NCBI RefSeq assembly: GCF_002874965.1
Contig: NZ_CP025624.1
Span: forward strand, 2,976,001 to 3,040,000
Direction of reading: 5' to 3'
DNA from: Pseudomonas sp. NC02
Lineage (GTDB): Bacteria > Pseudomonadota > Gammaproteobacteria > Pseudomonadales > Pseudomonadaceae
DNA: 64,000 nt
Every line of letters starts with the position of its first letter. Position 1 is the stretch's first letter. Positions 1 to 8,081 of this stretch are shown here, one piece after another. The notes beneath the pieces are model-generated. The model ran no database searches, was not told the origin of the DNA, and saw only the letters and a program-made list of their open reading frames with translations. The translations under genes were made by a program, and so were the position numbers.

Positions 1-20
1 CAAGCCCGCTCCCACATTTT
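1..20. repeat. REP element, partial (one arm at window edge)
   Basis: The first 20 bases match one arm of the larger REP palindrome found intact near 33.1 kb (CAAGCCCGCTCCCACAT core). The other arm would lie outside the window. It sits just past the stop codon of the copper chaperone gene. Confidence 0.6.
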
Positions 21-30
21 GATCTGCGCT

Positions 31-507
31 TTAGTGCATCTTGCTGTGATCCATGGTTTCCGTTGCATTCAACGCACGGGCTTGGGCCTTCACTTCGATC
101 GACTGCTTTTCCCCCTTGGCGTTTTCCACGGTGACGGTCAGCGGCACCTGGTCGCCTTCCTTGATCTGGGCGGTGAGGTCGATCAGCATCACGTGATAGC
201 CATCCGGGTCGAGCTTGACCGCCTTGCCCGCGGGCAATGGCACCGAGTCCACCGGGCCCATGCGCATCACGTCGTCCTTCATGGTCATCTCATGGATCTG
301 CACGGTCTTGGCGACCGGCGACGCCACGCTGAGCAGTTTGCTGTCGCTGTCGGCGGTGACGGTCATGAACGCACCGCTGGACGGCTGGCCCGGTACCGAA
401 GCGCGTACCCAGGCGTCGGTGACCACTGCCTGTGCACTGGCGTGGGCGGCGAGGCCGAGCAGGGAGAGACCGAGGGCGAAGCGCTTGAGGTGTTGAACGG
501 CAGTCAT
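31..507 (-). CDS. PCu(A)C family periplasmic copper chaperone
   Basis: This 158-residue protein has an N-terminal signal peptide (residues 1-26, hydrophobic core FALGLSLLGLAA, cleavage near AHASAQ). The rest is a PCu(A)C (DUF461) domain. The Cu(I)-binding pattern is visible: His and Met in IHEMTMKDDVMRM, then His-x-Met in GYHVM, with an extra Met/His tail (ETMDHSKMH). The family carries Cu(I) in the periplasm and, with Sco proteins, helps assemble the CuA centre of cytochrome oxidase. The start codon overlaps the stop of the upstream Sco gene by one base (TAATG), so the two are translationally coupled. A GTG further upstream would lengthen the protein but lies inside the Sco gene. Confidence 0.93.
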   Translation of the reverse strand: MTAVQHLKRFALGLSLLGLAAHASAQAVVTDAWVRASVPGQPSSGAFMTVTADSDSKLLSVASPVAKTVQIHEMTMKDDVMRMGPVDSVPLPAGKAVKLDPDGYHVMLIDLTAQIKEGDQVPLTVTVENAKGEKQSIEVKAQARALNATETMDHSKMH

Positions 508-1112
508 TAGCAGACCTCCATGACGGTGAGCAGGTCTTCTGCGCACTCTTTGGCGTTAAGCGAGGCAGACAAGCCCAGGCGCAGGGTGCCCCGGGTGTCG
601 AACACAAAGCTGGTGGCGGTGTGGGAGAGGGTGTAGCTGTCGCCGGCTGGGATCTTTTCATAAAAGATCCCGAATTCCTTGGCGGCCACGGCGATTTCTT
701 CCGGGGTGCCGTACAGCGCCTGGAAGCTGGGGTCGAAGGCCTTGACGTAGGCGTCGAGTATCTTGGGCGTGTCGCGTTCGGGATCCAGGGTGATAAACAC
801 CACCTGCATGATCTTGCCGTCGCGGCCCATCAGTTTTTTCGCCTGGGCCATGCGCGCCAGGGTGGTCGGGCACACGGCCGGGCACTGGGTGAAGCCGAAG
901 AACACCACCGGCATCAAGCCGCGGAAGGAACTCAAGGTGACGGTCTCGCCGTCAGTGTTCTTGAGCTTGAAGGTACGGCCCATGATCTTGTCGCTCAGAT
1001 CCTTGCCGTACTTGAAGTTCAGTTTCGGGCTGTTGTCACAGCCGGCCAGCAGGCCCAGGCCCAGCAATCCCATGCCGGAGAGGACTTTGCGGCGGGTGAA
1101 TAACGTACTCAT
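507..1112 (-). CDS. Sco1/SenC family copper-binding lipoprotein
   Basis: This 201-residue protein has a thioredoxin-like Sco fold. An N-terminal lipoprotein signal is visible (GLGLLAGC lipobox near residues 18-25). The copper and redox motif CPAVC lies in FTQCPAVCPTT, and a conserved His occurs later in TLSHTATSF. Sco proteins deliver copper to, or reduce the cysteines of, cytochrome oxidase subunit II. The gene is first of a two-gene unit with the PCu(A)C chaperone. ATG at 1112 was chosen over a TTG one codon upstream because an AGGA sits about 9 bases before it. Confidence 0.93.
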   Translation of the reverse strand: MSTLFTRRKVLSGMGLLGLGLLAGCDNSPKLNFKYGKDLSDKIMGRTFKLKNTDGETVTLSSFRGLMPVVFFGFTQCPAVCPTTLARMAQAKKLMGRDGKIMQVVFITLDPERDTPKILDAYVKAFDPSFQALYGTPEEIAVAAKEFGIFYEKIPAGDSYTLSHTATSFVFDTRGTLRLGLSASLNAKECAEDLLTVMEVC

Positions 1113-1247
1113 CAACTGTGCATCCTGTGAAGCGCCTGGGTACCACGAAGCGTTAAATCAGGCGAGGAGAGCGTGGCATTCTAACAACCCGGGCCTCTGG
1201 GCGTAATCTGCGACGTTCTGTCACAGGCCCTGCCGAGCAAGACCAAA

Positions 1248-1351
1248 TGTGGGAGCTGTCGAGCTTGAGCGAGGCTGCGAAGGGATCGGCTCGGTATTCC
1301 TGCAAGACCGTGGCGCCTGCATCGCAGCCTCGCTAAAGCTCGACAGCTCCT
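1248..1351. repeat. REP pair (GAGCTGTCGAGCTT type), inverted
   Basis: Two inverted copies of a REP unit, GGGAGCTGTCGAGCTT at about 1251 and its complement ending about 1350, are separated by about 45 bases. They lie in the spacer between the divergent Sco and DUF2946 genes. The sequence differs from the other REP families in this window. Confidence 0.75.
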
Positions 1352-1377
1352 AGAGGGGGAATGGTAAAGTCGCCGCC

Positions 1378-1761
1378 ATGAAACTCTCCCGCCCGGACCG
1401 TTCACTCATTGCCTGGACCCTGTATTTTTGCGTCCTGTTCAATGTGTTCGTCTGCGGTTTGGGCCATGGGCAGATGATGGGGCTTGAGCTCAATGGCCTG
1501 GGCGGTCAGTTCTGCTCAAGCCTGGGCACCAAGGCGCCGGCCTCGGATGCCGGCCTGGGCAATCCGACGGCCAGCAGCTGGTCGAACTTCTTCGCCTGCC
1601 CGGTGTGCTCCGCCGTGACCCTGGGCATCGTCTTCCTGTTTTGCCTGGCCTGGCTGTTGGGCCTGGGGCAAAAGCCGCGCCCGGCCCATGAGCGGCGCAA
1701 CAAGGCCCCTCCGCGGTATTCCTGGCCTTCGGCCAACCCTCGCGCTTCCCCTGCATTCTGA
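1378..1761 (+). CDS. DUF2946 family protein
   Basis: This 127-residue protein has a first hydrophobic segment (about residues 10-28), a loop with GHGQMM and FCSS, a CPVC motif near residue 78, and a second membrane segment (VTLGIVFLFCLAWLLGL). The length and the His/Cys/Met content fit DUF2946, a family commonly found beside copper chaperones and TonB copper receptors in pseudomonads. It is divergent from the Sco/PCu(A)C pair, which supports a copper-related role. No biochemical function is established that I know of. Confidence 0.8.
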   Translation: MKLSRPDRSLIAWTLYFCVLFNVFVCGLGHGQMMGLELNGLGGQFCSSLGTKAPASDAGLGNPTASSWSNFFACPVCSAVTLGIVFLFCLAWLLGLGQKPRPAHERRNKAPPRYSWPSANPRASPAF

Positions 1762-1823
1762 CGTGTGCCCCGGGCTTCCTGATACCAGGAGGCGTTCTAT
1801 CGTCACGAGTGTGAGTGCGTTCC

Positions 1824-2378
1824 ATGAGCTCTATCCTGCCTTCCGGCGCTGCCCGTCTGGTCAGCAAGGCGTCGCGCCGTCCGTCCCGCAGCGACGTGTT
1901 GCTACCGTCTGTCGAATACCCGAGTAACGCCCGCTGTTTCGTCCACCTGGATGCACGGTTGCTGCCTTACTGGCACACCTTGTTCGACATCTGCCCCGGT
2001 TTGCTCAAGCTCGACCCGCCGGAGGGCTTGAACCTGTTTCGCAGCTTCATGACCTGGGCTTACCGCAACCGTCCCTCCCTGGACTGGACCTACCATGTAA
2101 ACGTGTGCCGTTGGCTGCTCGGTTCGGTGTATCGCACGCAGATCGATGAAGAGCCCATCGAAGCGTTCATGACGGCGGCGGCAGCCCGTTGGGTCAGCGA
2201 TGACACCAGCCAGGCCCGGGGCGTGGTTGTGGCCTGGCAAGGCGCGCCGCTTCAGGTGGTGGACTGGAAGCCGGGCAGTGGCGTGGCGCTGCAAAGGCTG
2301 CCGCCGCTGCCCTGGGATTTCGCCTGGTGCACGTTGGACAGCCAGGGGCAGTTCAGCGGGTGGTTGCCGGTGCCTTGA
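1824..2378 (+). CDS. Conserved hypothetical protein
   Basis: This is a 184-residue soluble protein without a signal peptide or membrane segment. It is rich in Trp and aromatic residues in the middle (SFMTWAYRNRPSLDWTYHV) and basic at the N terminus. I recognise no family. ATG 1824 is used; a GTG three codons upstream is also in frame and neither has a strong ribosome site. Its 3' end overlaps the convergent NmrA gene by 26 bases. Codon use looks like the neighbours, so it is probably a real pseudomonad gene. Confidence 0.6.
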   Translation: MSSILPSGAARLVSKASRRPSRSDVLLPSVEYPSNARCFVHLDARLLPYWHTLFDICPGLLKLDPPEGLNLFRSFMTWAYRNRPSLDWTYHVNVCRWLLGSVYRTQIDEEPIEAFMTAAAARWVSDDTSQARGVVVAWQGAPLQVVDWKPGSGVALQRLPPLPWDFAWCTLDSQGQFSGWLPVP

Positions 2379-3282
2379 GGTTCTGCTCAATCCATTGGGC
2401 AACGCTGGTCACGGCGATCTGTTGTTGCCCATTGAAGGTAATGGCAGGGTCCCAGGCCACGCCGTTGCCTTGGGCGAAGGCCACCCGGTATTTCATCAGG
2501 TTGTCCTCGGGTGCAGCGGCCAGTTCCGCTTCCAGGTAGCGCACCGACCAGCGTTCGCGTTTGAGGGTGAGCCCCAGTTGCGCATCCACGGTATCGGCCA
2601 GCTCGCCGTAGGTCAGGGTGTCTCCGGCGGTGTACACCACCTGATTGGTGATCGGCGGCGTGCTGAACAGGATGCGTGCCGTCAGCAGGCCGATGTCCTC
2701 AGGCGTGGTGACGGTGACAGCGGTGTCCCAATCTCCCAATGCATGCACGGTATTCTGCGCCAGGTCGACGACGCCGAAGGACGGTTCAAACAGGAAGCTG
2801 GTGAACATCCCGGTGGAGACAATCACCCATTGCGTGCCTTGCTGGGCGCGCAGCAAGTCGCGCACGTCAAGCTGTTCATCCCAGAGGTCCTGGGCCGAAC
2901 CGCGGCCGATCACGTCGTAGTCCACACCGAACTGCCACGGTACATAACGTTTCACGCCGCCTGCGATGACCGCGCGGGTCAGCTTGCGCTGAGTGGCGGG
3001 GCCTGCGGCAAAGCCGATGCAACTGATCACGGTGTGATAGTCGGCGAACAACGTTGCCAGCTCGGCCTCGGAGCCATTGGCCAGGTCACCCGCCAGCAGC
3101 TCAATGCCCAAGGCGCGCAGTTCGATGATTTCCTGCTGTTTGGCCGGGTCGGGGGAGTTCAGTGTGGCGGGGCGCAGCAACACCGTCACAGACACATTTT
3201 GCGGTGCAGCCAGGCGGGACAGTTGGCGCAGTACCGCCAGGCCCAGTTCGCCGGCGCCCAGTACAAGGATCGAAGCAGTCAT
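2353..3282 (-). CDS. NmrA-like / isoflavone-reductase-like NAD(P)-binding protein
   Basis: This 309-residue protein has an N-terminal Rossmann motif, GAGELGLAVLRQL (residues 8-20). It carries the typical NmrA block with CIGFAAG, VKRYVPWQFGVDYD and a Thr-Gly-Met segment (STGMFTSFLFEP). The family contains atypical short-chain reductases and redox-sensing regulators. Many bacterial members reduce aromatic or phenylpropanoid substrates, but the substrate here cannot be read. It is divergent from an HxlR regulator, which probably controls it. Confidence 0.82.
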   Translation of the reverse strand: MTASILVLGAGELGLAVLRQLSRLAAPQNVSVTVLLRPATLNSPDPAKQQEIIELRALGIELLAGDLANGSEAELATLFADYHTVISCIGFAAGPATQRKLTRAVIAGGVKRYVPWQFGVDYDVIGRGSAQDLWDEQLDVRDLLRAQQGTQWVIVSTGMFTSFLFEPSFGVVDLAQNTVHALGDWDTAVTVTTPEDIGLLTARILFSTPPITNQVVYTAGDTLTYGELADTVDAQLGLTLKRERWSVRYLEAELAAAPEDNLMKYRVAFAQGNGVAWDPAITFNGQQQIAVTSVAQWIEQNLKAPATTR

Positions 3283-3372
3283 AGGGGTCTCGGTTCAGGT
3301 GAAAGTCATGCCATGCTTGCAGAATTGCCGACCGCGCATAAGAAGGCACACCAGTGATACCGGGAGTAGAAG

Positions 3373-3777
3373 GTGGATAACGACGAGATCATCAGGCGCT
3401 CACAAGCCGCCTGTGAAGCCCTTAGCGCCGATGAAGACGGGCTCAAACGGCAGGTGCTGACCCATGCGGGAAACCGCTGGTCGTTGGGCATCGTGCACCT
3501 GTTGGGCGTGAACGGCCGGCTGCGCCACGCCGAGATCGGCCGACGCATGGAGGGCGTCACCCAGCGCATGCTCACGCGGACCTTGCGCCAGCTGGAGCGC
3601 GATGGCCTGGTGCTGCGCCATGACTTCCAGGAGGTGCCGCCCAAGGTCGAATACCAGCTATCGGAGTTGGGCAAACAGCTGCTGGTGCACATGATTCCGT
3701 TGTGGACGTGGGTGGTGGAAAATGCCGACGGATTCAGGCGATCCCGGGAGCAGTTCGACGCTGATCAGGCGCTGTGA
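3373..3777 (+). CDS. HxlR family winged-helix transcriptional regulator
   Basis: This 134-residue protein carries the HxlR signature: GNRWSLGIVHLL near residues 34-45, then RHAEIGRRMEGVTQRMLTRT with the recognition helix, then LVLRHDFQEVPPKVEYQLSELG forming the wing. HxlR proteins are dimeric regulators, often of detoxification reductases. The start is GTG. The gene is divergent from the NmrA reductase (91 bases apart) and its stop abuts the stop of the convergent LysR gene without any spacer. Confidence 0.9.
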   Translation: MDNDEIIRRSQAACEALSADEDGLKRQVLTHAGNRWSLGIVHLLGVNGRLRHAEIGRRMEGVTQRMLTRTLRQLERDGLVLRHDFQEVPPKVEYQLSELGKQLLVHMIPLWTWVVENADGFRRSREQFDADQAL

Positions 3778-4704
3778 TCAAGACGTGGGCCGGCAGTCTG
3801 CACGTTTGCTCGCAGGCCCATCCTCGGGAAACAGGTGCGCATGCAGGTAGTCGATAAACACCCGCAGCTTGGGCGTTGGATGGCGGCCCGAAGGCCACAT
3901 GATCCGGAAGTTCTCTGCTTCCGAACACGCCTCCAGCACCGGCACCAATTGTCCGCTGTCGAGCCATTCACGAATGGCGAAATCCGCCAGGTAGGCGATG
4001 CCGATACCTTGCACGGCAAAGCAGATGCGCGCTTCCAGGTTGTTGCAGACCATCGCGGCGGGCAGTGGGAAATCAGCTTCCACCCCGTCCTGGCGCAGGG
4101 GCCAGCGCTGCATTTTGCCGGTGTTGGGGTAGCGGAACTTGATGCATGCATGCTGAGCCAGGTCTTCCGGCCGTTGCGGCGTGCCGCGCTCGGCGAGGTA
4201 AGCCGGTGATGCTACCAGCAGCATCCGGTAGCCGCCGATCAGGCGCGATGTGAGGCGCGAGTCGGGCGCTTCACCGCTGCGCAGCACGGCGTCGTAACCT
4301 TCTTCCACCACGTCCACGCGGCGGTCGGTAAAGCTCAGGTCCAGCTGCACCTCGGGGTAGGCTTTCTTGAATTGCGCGAGCACCTGCAAGAACGGATGGC
4401 CCACCAGCGGCAGGCTGACCTTGAGCCGGCCACGAGGCGCCGACACGGTTTGCGAAAGCTCGGCTTCGGCTTCGTCGATCTCCATCAGGATGCGCCGGCT
4501 GCGCTCCAGAAACAGCTCGCCCTCGGCAGTCAGCGTGACGCTGCGGGTGCTGCGGTTGAACAGGCGCACACCCAGGCGTTCCTCCAGGCGTACCACGCTC
4601 TTGCCGACTGCCGAGGCCGTTACGCCCAGCACGCGCCCGGCGGCGACAAAGCTGCGGGTTTCGGCGACCTGCACAAAAACATTCAGGGTGTTGAGGCTGT
4701 CCAT
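3778..4704 (-). CDS. LysR family transcriptional regulator
   Basis: This 308-residue protein has an N-terminal LysR helix-turn-helix (MDSLNTLNVFVQVAETRSF, then ASAVGKSVVRLEERLGVRLF). The substrate-binding domain follows, with LKVSLPLVGHPFLQVLAQF and RRVDVVEEGYDAVLRSG as in the CrgA/DsdC-like branch. ATG 4704 places the HTH at the N terminus as expected; longer in-frame starts add an atypical 44 residues. It is divergent from the oxidoreductase/MFS pair and is the likely regulator of both. Confidence 0.9.
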   Translation of the reverse strand: MDSLNTLNVFVQVAETRSFVAAGRVLGVTASAVGKSVVRLEERLGVRLFNRSTRSVTLTAEGELFLERSRRILMEIDEAEAELSQTVSAPRGRLKVSLPLVGHPFLQVLAQFKKAYPEVQLDLSFTDRRVDVVEEGYDAVLRSGEAPDSRLTSRLIGGYRMLLVASPAYLAERGTPQRPEDLAQHACIKFRYPNTGKMQRWPLRQDGVEADFPLPAAMVCNNLEARICFAVQGIGIAYLADFAIREWLDSGQLVPVLEACSEAENFRIMWPSGRHPTPKLRVFIDYLHAHLFPEDGPASKRADCRPTS

Positions 4705-4853
4705 CGAGGCTCCGGTTTGGCTGAGGCGAGGCCTGGCTACCTTATCCCGATTGCGGAACAAAAGCTCCGTAGACAGTGGAGCCGGCGCCCCCTTAATCCC
4801 GTGAGGACAGGCCCATATCCTTGTGGCATTGCCCATTCACGAGGAATACCAAG

Positions 4854-5876
4854 ATGACCGACACCATGAAACGCTGGGAAACACCTGCATTGGGACTGCA
4901 CACACTGCGCCTTGCCGACGTGCCACGCCCCATCGCGAAGGCCGGGGAGGTATTGGTGCGCGTCGAGGCCGTCTCGCTCAATTACCGCGACGGTGAAGTG
5001 GTCGAAAACAGCATGGGTGCCGACCTCACATTCCCATTCACGCCGGCCTCCGACATGGCGGGCACGGTGGTCGCCGTGGGCGAGGGCGTTACGCGTTTCA
5101 AGGTGGGCGACAAGCTGCTGTCGACGTTTTTTGCCGGATGGGTCGATGGCGCTCCGCTGTCCTGGAGTGAAGCGCCGCCTCAGGGTGGCCCGCTCCCCGG
5201 CATGCTCGCCGAGTACGTGGCAACACCTGCCGAATGGTGCGTGCATGCGCCCCTCAGCCTCACCGCAGGGCAGGCCAGCACCTTGCCAGTGGCCGCCTTG
5301 ACGGCGTGGATGGCGCTGTTCGAACTGGGCCACCTGCACGCCGGCCATACCGTGGTGGTGCAGGGCACCGGTGGCGTCTCGTTGTTTGCGGTGCAACTGG
5401 CTGCGGCCAATGGTGCCCGCGTTATCATCACCAGTAGCAGCGATGAAAAGATCGCGCGTGCCATAGAGCTGGGTGCCACCCATGGCATCAACCGCAGCCG
5501 GGTACCGGAATGGCACACGGCGGTGCAAGCGCTGACCGATGGGCGTGGCGCCGAACATATCCTGGAAATGGCCGGCGGTGACAACCTCACGCGTTCCCTG
5601 CACGCGGTAGCCAACGGTGGGCGCATCTCGGTGATCGGCCTGCTGGAGAGTGACCAATTGAATGCTCCGGTCATGGCCTTGCTGGGCAAGCGGGCCTCCA
5701 TCATCGGCATCTCCGTGGGGCCGCGCCGCGCATTGGAAGATCTGATTGCCATGATCGACCGCCACGGCATCGAGCCGGTAATCGATCACACCTACGGCTT
5801 CGAGCAAGTGCCCGAAGCCTTCGCTCATCTCGGGCGCGGTGCCTTTGGCAAGATCGTGATCGAGGTCGGCCGGTGA
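4854..5876 (+). CDS. Zinc-independent NAD(P)-dependent alcohol dehydrogenase / quinone oxidoreductase-like protein
   Basis: This 340-residue medium-chain dehydrogenase/reductase has a GroES-like N-terminal half (VSLNYRDGEVVENSMG, then FTPASDMAGTVVAVGEGV). The Rossmann half carries VVVQGTGGVSLFAVQLAAA. The catalytic and structural zinc cysteines of classical alcohol dehydrogenases are absent (VSLNYRD replaces the Cys position), which points to the quinone-reductase branch. GAGGAA precedes the chosen ATG. The stop overlaps the next gene by four bases (GTGA), indicating co-translation with the transporter. Confidence 0.87.
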   Translation: MTDTMKRWETPALGLHTLRLADVPRPIAKAGEVLVRVEAVSLNYRDGEVVENSMGADLTFPFTPASDMAGTVVAVGEGVTRFKVGDKLLSTFFAGWVDGAPLSWSEAPPQGGPLPGMLAEYVATPAEWCVHAPLSLTAGQASTLPVAALTAWMALFELGHLHAGHTVVVQGTGGVSLFAVQLAAANGARVIITSSSDEKIARAIELGATHGINRSRVPEWHTAVQALTDGRGAEHILEMAGGDNLTRSLHAVANGGRISVIGLLESDQLNAPVMALLGKRASIIGISVGPRRALEDLIAMIDRHGIEPVIDHTYGFEQVPEAFAHLGRGAFGKIVIEVGR

Positions 5877-7039
5877 TCTACATCATTCTGGGTCTTTTCG
5901 GCCTGTACACCCTGGAGTTTGGTGTGGTCGGTATTTTACCGATGATCGTCGAACGTTTCGGCATCAGCGTGTCTCAGGCCGGGTTATTGATGGGCTTGTT
6001 TGCGCTGATCGTGGCGGTGCTGGGGCCTTTCCTGGTGCTGATGGCGTCGCGCCTGGCGCGCAAGAAAATCCTGGTGGGCGCGCTCTTTGGTTTTTCCGTG
6101 TGCAGCGTGCTGTCGGCGTTTGCGCCGAACTTCGAAACCTTGATGGCGTTGCGGGTAATTCCGGCGATGCTGCACCCGGTGTTTTTTGCCGCTGCGTTTT
6201 CCACCGCGGTGTCCTTGTACCCCAAGGACCGCGCGGCGCATGCCACGGCCCTGGCCGTGGTGGGCACCACCTTGGGCCTGGTGCTTGGGGTGCCGCTGAC
6301 CACATGGGTGGGCGCGAGTATTTCCTATGAGGCATCGTTCTTCTTCTGCGCTTTGGCAACGGGGTTGGCAGGTGTCGGACTGCTGTTGAAACTGCCCCAT
6401 CATGAACGCCCGATGCCGCTGAGTTTCGGCAAGCAACTGGCGGTGCTGCGCAGCCTGTCGGTGTGGCTGGCGATCATCGCGACGGTGCTGGTGTTCACCA
6501 CGATGTTTTCGGTCTACAGCTATGCCGCCGAGTACCTCAGGACCCAGACCGGCATGGATGGCCAGGCCATCAGCATCATGCTGGTGATCTTCGGCGTGGG
6601 CGGTGTCACGGGCAACCTGTTGGTGGGCCGGTTATTGGGCAAAAGCATGGTGGCGACGGTGGTGCTGTACCCCATTGTGCTGGCGGCGGCGTACGTGGTC
6701 TTGTACGCGTTCGGCAGCCCGTCGTGGTGGTCGATGAGCTTGATTGTGCTGCTGTGGGGCGCTGCGCATACCTGCGGGCTGGTGGTCACGCAAGTCTGGC
6801 TGACCTCGTCGGCGCCCGAGGCGCATGAGTTCGCAACCAGCCTGTATGTGTCCTCGGCGAATGCCGGCGTGGTGATCGGGGCGTCCGTGGGCGGGCTGTT
6901 TATCAATGCATTCGGCACCACCGGAGTGATCGGCTGCGGCTTGATATTTGCCGCACTGTCATTGCTTGTGATTGGGTGGAAGGCCTTGGCGTTCGGAGGC
7001 GCCAAGGCATTGCCCGCAGACCTGTGCGCTGCGCATTAG
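5873..7039 (+). CDS. MFS transporter (Bcr/arabinose-efflux type)
   Basis: This 388-residue protein has about 12 hydrophobic segments. The A-motif region (GLLMGLFALIVAVLGPFLV, then LARKKILVGALFGFSVCSV) resembles drug- and sugar-efflux MFS proteins of the DHA1 type. It starts with GTG inside the stop of the preceding oxidoreductase gene, so the two probably form one operon under the divergent LysR regulator. The enzyme and exporter could jointly detoxify one compound, which is inference. Confidence 0.88.
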   Translation: MIYIILGLFGLYTLEFGVVGILPMIVERFGISVSQAGLLMGLFALIVAVLGPFLVLMASRLARKKILVGALFGFSVCSVLSAFAPNFETLMALRVIPAMLHPVFFAAAFSTAVSLYPKDRAAHATALAVVGTTLGLVLGVPLTTWVGASISYEASFFFCALATGLAGVGLLLKLPHHERPMPLSFGKQLAVLRSLSVWLAIIATVLVFTTMFSVYSYAAEYLRTQTGMDGQAISIMLVIFGVGGVTGNLLVGRLLGKSMVATVVLYPIVLAAAYVVLYAFGSPSWWSMSLIVLLWGAAHTCGLVVTQVWLTSSAPEAHEFATSLYVSSANAGVVIGASVGGLFINAFGTTGVIGCGLIFAALSLLVIGWKALAFGGAKALPADLCAAH

Positions 7040-7055
7040 GCCTGCGGGGCCATGG

Positions 7056-7799
7056 TCAACGCAGGGTGTAGCCGCCGTCGACCACCCAGTCCTGGCCAAA
7101 CACACTGCGTGCGCCCTGGCTCAACTGGAACAGGATCACATCGGCAATAGCGCCCGGCTCTAGGAATTGCCCATTGAGCAGGCGCTGATTGACTGTGGTG
7201 GCAACGCCGCCCAACGCTTCGTCACTGAGCCCCAAGGTGCTCCAGATCGGCGTGGCGGTGGGGCCGGGCGATACCATGTTCAGACGAATGCCATGGGGCG
7301 CCAGCTCCACCGCCAGGGTGCGCATTTGCGCCCGCAAGGCGGCCTTCGAAGCAATATACGCGGCGAGCCCAGGGAAGGTCGCCAGCTCCAGGAATGTACC
7401 GATAAATACCACCGACGCCTGGGCGGCCATTTGCTCGCGTAGGCTGCCGAGGGTGTTGAGAGCCGCGGCTCCATTGACGGCCCATTGCCGGTCAAAGGCG
7501 GCCAGGTCCAGGCCATCGGCCAGTTGTGCGATCCCGGCATTGGGCACGAGGTAATCCACCGGTCCGATGGACGCCGTCAACTGCGCCAGGCGTGCCTGGT
7601 CGGCAGCCTGGGTGACATCCCCCGCCAGCCAGTAGAGCTGCTCGCCAAAACGCTCCGCCAATGCGCCCAATTCGCCAATCTGTCGCGACATGGCGACCAC
7701 TTGCGCACCTTGTTCAAGCAGCTTGCAGGTGACAGCCAGGCCGATACCTGAACTGGCACCGGTCACTACGGCAAGGCGGTGGTTGAAGTCATTGTTCAT
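7056..7799 (-). CDS. SDR family oxidoreductase
   Basis: This 247-residue classical short-chain dehydrogenase has the cofactor motif TGASSGIG (residues 14-21), NAG in VPNAGIA, and a Ser-x12-Tyr-x3-Lys equivalent where the Tyr lies in LAAYIASKAAL. A C-terminal VDGGYTLR follows. ATG 7799 was preferred over an upstream start that adds 13 residues before the Rossmann strand. It is convergent with the MFS gene, and the spacer upstream contains three direct repeats that may be its operator. Confidence 0.9.
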   Translation of the reverse strand: MNNDFNHRLAVVTGASSGIGLAVTCKLLEQGAQVVAMSRQIGELGALAERFGEQLYWLAGDVTQAADQARLAQLTASIGPVDYLVPNAGIAQLADGLDLAAFDRQWAVNGAAALNTLGSLREQMAAQASVVFIGTFLELATFPGLAAYIASKAALRAQMRTLAVELAPHGIRLNMVSPGPTATPIWSTLGLSDEALGGVATTVNQRLLNGQFLEPGAIADVILFQLSQGARSVFGQDWVVDGGYTLR

Positions 7800-7893
7800 G
7801 GGGTTCTCTTTATAGATTGCCAAAGGGGCGCGCAGCACTGATCAGGATTCATGCCATATGAAAAGTTCCTATAAATCAGTTGGATATATTTTT

Positions 7894-7952
7894 TGTAGTC
7901 GATATGACACGAGTGTTATGTAGTCCTTATGACGTGCTGTAGTCGTTATGAC
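7894..7952. promoter_or_regulatory. Three 15-base direct repeats (TGTAGTCnnTATGAC)
   Basis: Three copies in the same orientation lie at 7894-7908 (TGTAGTCGATATGAC), 7919-7933 (TGTAGTCCTTATGAC) and 7938-7952 (TGTAGTCGTTATGAC). They differ only at the two central bases, and their starts are 25 and 19 bases apart. They sit in the divergent spacer between the SDR gene and the dxr copy. Three near-identical copies suggest a multi-site operator, but the binding protein is unknown. Confidence 0.6.
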
Positions 7953-8081
7953 CAAGGCCCGTTTTCGAGCTGATCGAAGGCTTGGCTTTTTTGCGATAGT
8001 TGTTGGCGTTATCGCGATGACGGCGCTGGCACTTTCCTTGGTTAATGGCGGCTGTTTTCTCTACGTCAGGCTCATTACGTC

